DNA of 5,094 nucleotides from NCBI GenBank assembly GCA_002384765.1, contig DGBM01000320.1:1251-6344 (forward strand). Direction: 5' to 3'. Shown piece after piece: positions 1-5,094 of this stretch. How positions within the stretch are numbered: position 1 is the stretch's first letter; every line of letters begins with the position of its first letter. The notes beneath the pieces were generated by a model. The model did not search any database and had not been told where the DNA came from. It saw only the letters and a program-made list of their open reading frames with translations. This stretch comes from Demequinaceae bacterium UBA4004. GTDB lineage: Bacteria; Actinomycetota; Actinomycetes; Actinomycetales; Demequinaceae. A program made the position numbers and the translations under genes.

Positions 1-476
1 GTGACCTGGTCGACATCGACGACCACGGCCTCACCGCGGCGACTGAAGCCCAGCACGCCCTTGCGGCGCCCGGTCTTGCGCACATACAGCTTGGACACAT
101 TCCACGATTTGGTCCGGTCCCGCTCGATGGCGATGTCCTCGATGTACGCCGTCGAGTTGTCCTCTTTGAGCGTGACCGAGCGCTCGAACAACTCGGCGAC
201 CGCAAGGGTCTCGGAGGCGCGCGCCTGGAACCGACGGAGGTTGACAACGCCCGTGCAGATCACCTGGCCGGGCGCAATCGACGTCACCCTGGTCAAAGGC
301 AGAAAGACGCGCCGACGCCCCGGAACCTCGACCACGAGGCCGACGGCGTTCGGGGCCCCCGTCCGGCGCATCAGGATCACAACGTCGCGCACGCGTCCCA
401 CCGCATCGCCAAGGGGATCGAAGACGTTGGTACCGGCGAGGCGCGCCACATAGACGCGCTCGGTTCCCGTGCTCAT
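1..476 (-). CDS. MgtE_N/CBS-type protein with PRC-barrel-like N terminus (5' part, truncated by window edge)
   Basis: Reading the minus strand from ATG at 476 gives 158 uninterrupted codons that run off the left edge. The protein opens MSTGTERVYVARLAGTNVFD. Residues about 8-75 look like a PRC-barrel-type beta domain, with the segments FDPLGDAVGRVRDVVI (19-34) and GLVVEVPGRRRVFLPLTRV (46-64). Residues about 90-158 look like a second, similar barrel (YIEDIAIERD 111-120, VSKLYVRK 127-134, GEAVVVDVDQV 148-158). Actinobacterial proteins with this front end normally continue into an MgtE N-terminal helical domain and CBS domains. They usually lack the MgtE membrane channel, so they are probably soluble Mg2+- or nucleotide-sensing proteins rather than transporters; that part lies outside the window. 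The gene follows the decarboxylase on the same strand with a 41-bp gap, so co-transcription is possible, but no functional link is evident. The ribosome binding site is weak (AGGCTGAG just upstream). Confidence 0.85.
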   Translation of the reverse strand, partial: MSTGTERVYVARLAGTNVFDPLGDAVGRVRDVVILMRRTGAPNAVGLVVEVPGRRRVFLPLTRVTSIAPGQVICTGVVNLRRFQARASETLAVAELFERSVTLKEDNSTAYIEDIAIERDRTKSWNVSKLYVRKTGRRKGVLGFSRRGEAVVVDVDQV

Positions 477-517
477 GGGCTCAGCCTAATGTCGTTGCGG
501 GCCGATGCCGTGGACCC

Positions 518-1975
518 TCACAGATGCGGGGCGATCGCGCCTGCGCGAACCTCCTCCCAGCACGCGATGATGGCGCGGACCGAGGCGCGCACGTCGTCGG
601 CCGTGGTGGCGGCATCGGACACGGAAATGCGCAAGATCTTCCGGCCCCTCCACACGCTTCCCCCGGCCCACAGCGTTCCCTCGCGCTGGACGGCCTGCGT
701 GACGGCGACGGTCAGCGCATCGTCCCCGGCCCTCCCCGGCTCGTGACCGAAGGCGACGGGCACCTGGTTGAGTGACGGCGAAACCACCACCTCCACGCCC
801 GCATCGCGCAGCAGTTCGGCAAACAGGGTGGTCATGGCACACGAATGTTCCACGAGTTCTGCGATCCCCGTGCGACCGCGGGCGGCGAGCAGCGCCCATG
901 TCTCGACCCCGCGGGCGCGCTGCGACATGTGGGGGCTCAGGTGCATCAACGGCCGCGCATCGGCGGTCGCGAGGTAGGGAGCGTGCATTGCCATCGCGCG
1001 GTACAGGTCGTTGCCGTCGCGCACGATCACGACGCCAGAGTCGTACGGGGCATTGAGCCACTTGTGGGCGTCCGTGGCCCAGGAGTCGGCCAACTCGACG
1101 CCCGCGACCTGATCGCGCAGCGCCGGGGAGGCGGCCGCCCACAGCCCGAACGCGCCGTCCACGTGCACCCAGCCGCCGCGTTCGCGTACTCCCGGAATGA
1201 TCCGGGCGAACGGGTCGGACGCTCCGGTCGTGACGTTGCCCGCCTGCAGCAACACCAGGGTGAGGGCGTCGGTGTCGGTGGGGAAGGAGTCTGCGTCGAT
1301 CGCGCCACGCTGGTCTACGGGCACGCGCTCCACGAGCCCCGGCGCGAGTCCGGCGAGCCGCAGCGACTTGAGCGCCGAGATGTGAACCTCCTCGCCCACG
1401 ATCACCCGGATCGGCGGCGCACCAAGAAGGCCGTTCTCGTTGACGTCCCAGCCGGCCCGGGCGAGCAGGGCGTCCCGCGCGGTGACGATGCCGGTGAAGT
1501 TCGCCATCGTGGCGCCCGCGGCGAAGGTGGCGATGGCCTCCGCCGGCAGGCCCAGGAGGTTCACGATCCATTCGGCCGCGACCTCGTCCAGCACGGCCGC
1601 GGCGGGCGCCATCGACGGCAATCCCACGTTTTGGTCCCACGCTCCGGCGAGGATCGCCGCGGCTGCTGCGGCCGGTTCGACGCCGCCATTGACGTACCCG
1701 AAGTAGCGGCCCATCGCCTGAACGGTGGTGGCGGGCGAGCCGATCTCGTCAAGCTCGCGCAGCACCTCGTGGGCCTGGCGGGGCGAGTCCTGGAGGGGGC
1801 GTCGGAATGCGTCGAGGCGTGCAATGGCGCCGTCCGTGGGGGCGATGGGCCGGTGTGGCGCGGAGGCCAGGTAGCCGCCGGCCCTGCGCGCGGCTTCGGT
1901 GGTGACGGCGATCCGCTCGCGCAACCGTGCGAGCGCGACCGGGTGGGTGAGTGCCTGAGTCAGATCGGTAGCCAT
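518..1975 (-). CDS. Group II PLP-dependent decarboxylase / aspartate aminotransferase-family enzyme
   Basis: A 485-residue protein from ATG at 1975 to TGA at 518. It belongs to the PLP fold-type I group II decarboxylases (aromatic amino acid, glutamate and diaminobutyrate decarboxylase relatives), which convert L-amino acids to amines and CO2 in the cytosol. Visible landmarks: MGRYFGYVNGG (88-98) and WDQNVGLPSMAP (113-124), typical of the N-terminal region; GATMANF (154-160), the phosphate-binding segment; His198 in EVHISALKS, expected to stack on the PLP ring; GNVTTGASDPF (246-256); Asp273 in HVDGAFGLWAA, expected to pair with the pyridine nitrogen; and Lys305 in DAHKWLN, the Schiff-base lysine. 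All key residues are present and the length is normal. The frame is open to 2083, but the extra 36 codons cross the divergent control region and look non-coding, so I take the MATDLTQALT start. No good Shine-Dalgarno is seen; GGGG lies almost against the ATG, so a leaderless message is possible. It is divergent from a MocR regulator, its likely controller. The substrate cannot be read from sequence, and an amino acid-modifying role other than decarboxylation remains possible. Confidence 0.93.
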   Translation of the reverse strand: MATDLTQALTHPVALARLRERIAVTTEAARRAGGYLASAPHRPIAPTDGAIARLDAFRRPLQDSPRQAHEVLRELDEIGSPATTVQAMGRYFGYVNGGVEPAAAAAAILAGAWDQNVGLPSMAPAAAVLDEVAAEWIVNLLGLPAEAIATFAAGATMANFTGIVTARDALLARAGWDVNENGLLGAPPIRVIVGEEVHISALKSLRLAGLAPGLVERVPVDQRGAIDADSFPTDTDALTLVLLQAGNVTTGASDPFARIIPGVRERGGWVHVDGAFGLWAAASPALRDQVAGVELADSWATDAHKWLNAPYDSGVVIVRDGNDLYRAMAMHAPYLATADARPLMHLSPHMSQRARGVETWALLAARGRTGIAELVEHSCAMTTLFAELLRDAGVEVVVSPSLNQVPVAFGHEPGRAGDDALTVAVTQAVQREGTLWAGGSVWRGRKILRISVSDAATTADDVRASVRAIIACWEEVRAGAIAPHL

Positions 1976-1992
1976 GCCCCTATGGTTTCTGG

Positions 1993-2053
1993 ACTGGCCC
2001 CATTGATCCAGTGCCGCCCCCGATGCCAGTGGCACTATGCGTGGGGGGCCAGT
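1993..2053. promoter_or_regulatory. Nested inverted repeat in the divergent decarboxylase/MocR control region (putative operator)
   Basis: The 97 bp between the two divergent starts contain two perfect inverted repeats sharing one centre at position 2023. The outer arms are ACTGGCCCC (1993-2001) and GGGGCCAGT (2045-2053); the inner arms are AGTGCC (2010-2015) and GGCACT (2031-2036). That is 15 Watson-Crick pairs about a single axis, with unpaired stretches between. The outer half-sites lie 52 bp apart centre to centre, close to five helical turns, so they face the same side of the DNA. The pentamer CCAGT also occurs as direct repeats at 2008, 2026 and 2049 and inverted at 1993-1997. MocR regulators are known to bind repeated half-sites in front of themselves and their divergent targets, so this is the natural operator candidate; that role is inferred. 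The promoters could not be placed confidently; CACTAT at 2033-2038 is a weak -10 candidate for the plus strand. Confidence 0.55.
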
Positions 2054-2072
2054 TTGCGGCATGCTGGCCCAC

Positions 2073-3473
2073 ATGCGCACCACGGCCGAACAACTCTCCG
2101 ACGTGCTGGATCACTGGCAGACCGGCACGGGTCCCCTGTACGTCCAACTCGCCAACGCGATCGTGTCTCTGGCCGAATCGGGTTCGCTTGAGCACGGCAC
2201 GCGCATGCCTTCCGAGCGCGCGCTCGCGGACCACCTGCACCTGTCGCGCAACACGGTGACGGCGGCGTACCAGCGGCTGCGGGACGCGGGGTGGCTTGAG
2301 GTGCGTCCCGGAGCGGCGCCCACGCTGGGCGTCAGCTCGCGCGGGGTGCTCGGCCTCAGCCCCCAGGAGCGGTTCGTGCAGATTCTCACGGGCGAGAGCC
2401 AGCCGGTGGTGGCCTTCAACACCGCGTCGCCTCCTCCCGCGCCCGCGGTGACCGAGGCGCTGCGCGACCTGCCCGGCTTTCTCGGCGGCTCGCCCGCGGT
2501 GGGAAACGGCTACGCGGCGCTGGGGGATCGCGATCTGGTGCTCGCCGTGACCCAGCACCTCAGGCGCCAAGGTATCCCGGCGCGGCCCGAGGAGGTCGTG
2601 ATCACGGCCGGAGCGCAGCAGGCGATCTGGCTCGCGGTGACGATGCTGGCCACGTCGCGGCGACCCGTCGCGCTCGAGTCGGTCACGTACCCCGGGGTGT
2701 TCGACGCGGTGCAGGCCTCGGGCTCGCGACCACTGGCCCTGCCGATGGGACCGGACGGCCTGGACGTGGCGGGCTCGATCAAGTTGCTACGCGCCGCACG
2801 TCCCGATCTCGCCTACACGACCACGTTTCACAATCCCACCGGCACCGCGATCGGCGACGACGACGCGCGCGTGCTGCTGGAGGCATCGGCCGCGCTGGGC
2901 ACCACGCTGATCGACGACCGCACGATCGGCGACCTCGCGCTGGATGGCAGCGCCCTGACGCCGTTCGCGGCGATGGGCACCGATGCCTCGGTGATCACGG
3001 TGGGAGGCATGTCCAAGGTGTTCTGGGGAGGCCTCCGCATCGGCTGGTTGCATACGAATGCCACGCTGGCCGCTCAGTTGCGGCACCGGCGCGCGGCCAT
3101 GGACCTGGGCTCGCCCGCATTGTTCCAGAGGGTGGCCGCGCGGCTGCTGGCGGAGCACTACGAGGAGACGCTGACGTGGCGCGTCGCCTCGATGTTGGAG
3201 TCGCTCGACGCGGTGGATGAGGCGGTCGAGGAGCACGGGCTGGACTGGGAGTATCGGCGCCCTGTCGGCGGGCCAGCCCTGTGGGTGAGGCTTCCCGATG
3301 GCGGGGCTGCGCGGTTTGCCGCGCGCGCCGCGGAGGCGGGTGCGCCGGTGGCGTCGGGAACGGCCTTCGAGGTACTACCCGGCACCGGGGCTGATCGCTT
3401 CCGGCTGCCGTTCTACCTCCCACCCGAAGAGATGAAGCTGGGCATCAAGGTGCTCGCGGAGCGCGCGGCGTAG
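2073..3473 (+). CDS. MocR/GabR-type transcriptional regulator (GntR winged helix fused to class I aminotransferase-like domain)
   Basis: A 466-residue protein from ATG at 2073 to TAG at 3473. Residues about 20-85 are a GntR-type winged helix: PLYVQLANAI, then MPSERALADHLHLSRNTVTAAY with the recognition helix near 58-69, then a wing ending in VRPG. Residues about 110-466 are a fold-type I aminotransferase-like domain: GYAALGDRDL (147-156), GAQQAIWLA (180-188), TYPGVFDAV (205-213), FHNPTGT with Asn254 (252-258), DDRTIGDL (281-288), GGMSKVFWGGLRIGW with PLP-binding Lys315 (311-325), and Arg444 in FRLPFYLP near the C terminus, expected to hold a ligand carboxylate. Every residue needed to bind PLP appears present, so it probably senses an amino acid or amine as a PLP adduct while acting as a DNA-binding dimer. 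In-frame ATGs at 2037 and 2061 are alternatives and no start has a clear ribosome binding site. I favour 2073 because it places both divergent starts nearly symmetrically about the dyad (50 and 48 bp from 2023). Autoregulation and control of the adjacent decarboxylase are inferred. Confidence 0.93.
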   Translation: MRTTAEQLSDVLDHWQTGTGPLYVQLANAIVSLAESGSLEHGTRMPSERALADHLHLSRNTVTAAYQRLRDAGWLEVRPGAAPTLGVSSRGVLGLSPQERFVQILTGESQPVVAFNTASPPPAPAVTEALRDLPGFLGGSPAVGNGYAALGDRDLVLAVTQHLRRQGIPARPEEVVITAGAQQAIWLAVTMLATSRRPVALESVTYPGVFDAVQASGSRPLALPMGPDGLDVAGSIKLLRAARPDLAYTTTFHNPTGTAIGDDDARVLLEASAALGTTLIDDRTIGDLALDGSALTPFAAMGTDASVITVGGMSKVFWGGLRIGWLHTNATLAAQLRHRRAAMDLGSPALFQRVAARLLAEHYEETLTWRVASMLESLDAVDEAVEEHGLDWEYRRPVGGPALWVRLPDGGAARFAARAAEAGAPVASGTAFEVLPGTGADRFRLPFYLPPEEMKLGIKVLAERAA

Positions 3474-3476
3474 ACG

Positions 3477-4463
3477 TCAGGCGGCCGTCGCGGCCGTGAG
3501 TCGCAGGGACTGCTCGCGGTCATCCGCGTCCAGCGCGCCGTGCACGGTGATGAGCTCGTCGGCACGCGCCTCGAGAGCGAAGGCCTCGAGGTATTCGCGC
3601 ACCTCCTCGGGCGTGCCCACGGCCGTGTACGTGGCCATCTGCGCGATCTGCTGGCCGGCGGGGCTCAGCAGGAATGCGTCGATCTCGTCATCCGAATAGT
3701 CGCGGGCCTCCGGCCCGCGCTGGATCATGCCTCGCACCCTGCGCCTGCGGGAGGTGGCGAACTGGGCGGCCGCAGCGTCGGCGTCGCCGTCTGCGTAGAC
3801 GCTCACGCCCGCGATCACGTAGGGCTCGCTGAGAGCATCGGACGGCTGGAAGGTGTCGCGGTAGACGCGCACGGCCTCGTGCAGGGCGGCCGGAGCGAAG
3901 TGCGAGGCGAAGGCGTAGGGCAGGCCCAGCGCGGCCGCGAGCTGGGCGCCGAACAGGGAGGAGCCGAGGATGTACAGCGGCACAGCATCGGCGGACGATG
4001 CCGCGGGCACGGACTGCACTCCGGGCACGCGGGAGGCTCCGGCGAGATAGTCGCGCAGCTCGACCACATCGGCGGGGAAGCGATCGGAATCCGTGGGGGA
4101 GCGGCGTAGCGCCGCAAGAACGGCGCGGTCGCCGCCGGGAGCGCGGCCCAGCCCCAGGTCGATGCGGCCGGGGTGCAGGGCGCCGAGCGTGCCGAACTGC
4201 TCCGCAATGGTCAGCGGCGAGTGGTTGGGAAGCATGATGCCGCCCGCTCCCACGCGGATGCGCTCGGTGCGCGCCGCCACGTGTGCAATGAGCACGCTCG
4301 TGGCGGACGACGCGATGGTGGGCATGTTGTGGTGCTCGGCGTACCAGACGCGCGCATAGCCCGCCTCGTCGGCGGCGCGGGCCATCCGCACGGTGTGGGC
4401 GAGGGCGTCGGCGGGAGATTCGCCCGGCGCGATCGGGGCAAGGTCAAGGACAGAGAGTTTCAC
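3477..4463 (-). CDS. LLM-class flavin-dependent oxidoreductase, MsnO8-type (luciferase family group 1)
   Basis: A 328-residue protein from GTG at 4463 to TGA at 3477. It has the features of the bacterial luciferase-like monooxygenases, group 1 (MsnO8 type): the N terminus [13 protein letters not shown] (2-14), [21 protein letters not shown] (28-48), [39 protein letters not shown] spread over 55-93, then [14 protein letters not shown] (97-110) and YILGSS (164-169). These are TIM-barrel enzymes that use reduced flavin (FMNH2 or possibly F420H2) and often O2; the substrate of this subgroup is generally unknown. Length is normal for the family. The frame is open upstream to 4646, but those 61 codons are low-quality sequence overlapping the divergent DUF1304 gene, while the family characteristically begins at (M/V)KLSVLDL, so GTG 4463 is chosen. 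No Shine-Dalgarno precedes it. Its stop lies 3 bp from that of the convergent MocR gene. An MDR reductase lies two genes away; a shared pathway is possible but unproven. Confidence 0.92.
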   Translation of the reverse strand: MKLSVLDLAPIAPGESPADALAHTVRMARAADEAGYARVWYAEHHNMPTIASSATSVLIAHVAARTERIRVGAGGIMLPNHSPLTIAEQFGTLGALHPGRIDLGLGRAPGGDRAVLAALRRSPTDSDRFPADVVELRDYLAGASRVPGVQSVPAASSADAVPLYILGSSLFGAQLAAALGLPYAFASHFAPAALHEAVRVYRDTFQPSDALSEPYVIAGVSVYADGDADAAAAQFATSRRRRVRGMIQRGPEARDYSDDEIDAFLLSPAGQQIAQMATYTAVGTPEEVREYLEAFALEARADELITVHGALDADDREQSLRLTAATAA

Positions 4464-4533
4464 GGGCACAGGAGTTGAACCCGCGGGAGGCGCGGATCCT
4501 TCCCCGCTCGCGATACGGAGCCTGGCCGCCCTG
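4464..4533. other. Short divergent region between monooxygenase and DUF1304 genes
   Basis: This stretch separates the two outward-facing coding regions and must hold the monooxygenase promoter, and probably that of DUF1304 as well. GGGAGG at 4485-4490 is Shine-Dalgarno-like for the plus strand, but no usual start codon follows at a proper distance in the DUF1304 frame. I see no convincing -10/-35 pair on either strand. From about 4510 onward the plus strand already seems to encode DUF1304-like residues. Confidence 0.4.
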
Positions 4534-4803
4534 TTGCACGTGTACATCTTTGCGATGGAGTCGCTGTGGTGGACCACCCCGAGAGTGCGCGCCACGTTCG
4601 GGGCGAGCGAACTCGATGCCCAGGTCACGCGTGCAATGGCCTTCAACCAGGGCTTCTACAACCTGTTCCTCGCGATCGTCACCGGCGCCGGCATCGTCGC
4701 GCATGCACGGGGCGAGTCCGCCGTGGGCGCCGCCTTGGTGATCGCCGGAGCCGGTTCGATGCTCGCCGCCGCCCTCGTTCTCCTCGTGTCCGCCGCGCTC
4801 TAG
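4534..4803 (+). CDS. DUF1304 family small integral membrane protein (start uncertain, possibly truncated)
   Basis: Recognised by [17 protein letters not shown] followed by [20 protein letters not shown] and a glycine/alanine-rich helix [20 protein letters not shown], the order seen in DUF1304 proteins (small multi-helix membrane proteins of unknown function). Family similarity appears to begin near 4510 ([13 protein letters not shown]), but that stretch has no in-frame ATG, GTG or TTG. The first usual starts are TTG 4534 (used here as a minimum, 89 residues) and GTG 4540, both cutting into the first membrane helix. The only upstream alternative is GTG 4393, which would overlap the start of the opposing monooxygenase gene by 71 bp and add implausible residues. 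The stop at 4801-4803 also comes early: the final membrane helix expected after LVLLVS seems absent. It may be a variant using a rare start, or a decaying gene. It is 30 bp upstream of the MDR gene on the same strand and probably in one transcript. Confidence 0.7.
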   Translation: MHVYIFAMESLWWTTPRVRATFGASELDAQVTRAMAFNQGFYNLFLAIVTGAGIVAHARGESAVGAALVIAGAGSMLAAALVLLVSAAL

Positions 4804-4822
4804 ACCACCCGCCACGAGACTC

Positions 4823-4828
4823 AAGGAG
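4823..4828 (+). promoter_or_regulatory. Ribosome binding site of the MDR oxidoreductase gene
   Basis: AAGGAG lies 5 bases before the GTG at 4834 and is the best Shine-Dalgarno sequence in the window. It decides the start of the following gene and suggests efficient translation within a DUF1304-MDR transcript. Confidence 0.8.
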
Positions 4829-4833
4829 TCCCC

Positions 4834-5094
4834 GTGACCACCGCAGTACCCACCCACATCGAGCTCGCCTCGCGTCCCGAAGGCTGGCCGACTCACGACA
4901 ACGTCCGCACCACCCAGGTCACCTACGGAGATCTCGAGCCCGGCCAGGTGCGCGTGCTCAACGAGTTCTTGTCGGTCGATCCGTACATGCGCGGCCGCAT
5001 GAACGACGTGAAGAGTGACACGCCGCCCTGTGCCCTGAACGAGACGACGACCGGTGGCGCCGTGGGCCGCATCGTCGAATCCGCCGCGGCGGGC
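4834..5094 (+). CDS. NADP-dependent oxidoreductase, MDR superfamily, CurA/YncB-like (5' part, truncated by window end)
   Basis: From GTG at 4834, 87 codons run to the right edge without a stop. The segment is the start of the GroES-like N-terminal domain of medium-chain dehydrogenases/reductases in the leukotriene B4 12-hydroxydehydrogenase / curcumin reductase group: IELASRPEGWPT (9-20), LEPGQVRVLNEFLSVDPYMRGRM with the family's VDPYMRGRM signature (48-56), MNDVKS (56-61), then GGAVGRIVES (74-83). Such enzymes use NADPH to reduce the C=C bond of alpha,beta-unsaturated ketones and aldehydes and lack the zinc site of alcohol dehydrogenases. The Rossmann NADPH-binding domain lies beyond the window. 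Three positions in residues 62-72 depart from residues usually conserved in the family (Asp62, Cys66, Thr72; see findings). The start is supported by AAGGAG at 4823-4828. The gene lies 30 bp after DUF1304 on the same strand, consistent with a small operon. Confidence 0.9.
   Translation, partial: MTTAVPTHIELASRPEGWPTHDNVRTTQVTYGDLEPGQVRVLNEFLSVDPYMRGRMNDVKSDTPPCALNETTTGGAVGRIVESAAAG

Noticed and set aside
486..1640. A second minus-strand frame of 384 codons within the decarboxylase.
   Set aside because: It is an arginine-rich frame-shifted reading of the decarboxylase with no recognisable motif.
1976..2083. N-terminal extension of the decarboxylase to an upstream ATG at 2083.
   Set aside because: It would cross the divergent control region and overlap the MocR start; its residues do not resemble the family's N terminus.
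845..2191. Long open plus-strand frame (448 codons) antisense to the decarboxylase.
   Set aside because: Its composition is Arg/Gly/His-rich with no domain, and it mirrors a strongly supported enzyme. Such shadow frames are expected at this GC content.
3480..3498. GCGGCCGTC/GCGGCCGTG repeat as a bidirectional terminator.
   Set aside because: It is short, lacks a T-run, and is explained by the Ala/Thr-rich C terminus of the monooxygenase.
4450..4545. tRNA-like element on the minus strand: a T-arm-like GCGGG-TTCAACT-CCTGT, with possible acceptor halves about 80 nt apart pairing at 6 of 7 positions.
   Set aside because: No proper D arm or 7-nt anticodon loop can be drawn, positions 8-9 do not fit, and the putative acceptor ends lie inside the monooxygenase and DUF1304 coding regions. 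Chance similarity is more likely.
4464..4646. 61-codon N-terminal extension of the flavin monooxygenase.
   Set aside because: The family begins at KLSVLDL, and the extension is antisense to convincing DUF1304 coding sequence.

Overview
The window is GC-rich, densely packed chromosomal DNA with GTG starts, short intergenic gaps and strong G/C preference at third codon positions. Together with the protein families present, this points to a high-GC actinomycete (Actinomycetota). A Micrococcales-type genome is my best guess; the sequence alone does not fix the genus. I see no transposase, phage gene, CRISPR array, rRNA or credible tRNA.

Layout, left to right. (1) 1-476, minus: the N-terminal 158 codons of an MgtE_N/CBS-type protein with a PRC-barrel-like front end, cut by the window edge. 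(2) 518-1975, minus: a complete group II PLP-dependent decarboxylase-like enzyme. (3) 1976-2072: a short divergent control region with a nested inverted repeat whose inner and outer arms share one centre at 2023. (4) 2073-3473, plus: a MocR/GabR-type regulator, i.e. a GntR-type winged helix fused to an aminotransferase-fold domain. (5) 3477-4463, minus: a luciferase-like (MsnO8-type) flavin-dependent monooxygenase, convergent with the regulator and only 3 bp from its stop. (6) about 4500-4803, plus: a DUF1304 small membrane protein with no clear start codon and a short C terminus. (7) 4834-5094, plus: the first 87 codons of a CurA/YncB-like NADP-dependent MDR oxidoreductase, cut by the window end.

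The clearest functional unit is the divergent pair decarboxylase / MocR regulator. MocR proteins commonly control an adjacent divergent gene for amino-acid, amine or vitamin B6 metabolism, and sense their ligand through PLP chemistry. Here the neighbour is itself a PLP enzyme and the 97-bp gap between them holds a striking symmetric repeat, so a local ligand-responsive circuit is a reasonable inference. The right-hand part (monooxygenase, DUF1304, MDR reductase) is a redox-flavoured neighbourhood with no pathway I can name. Overall this looks like ordinary accessory metabolism. The items most worth a second look are the nested dyad, the damaged-looking DUF1304 gene and the altered conserved positions in the MDR protein.
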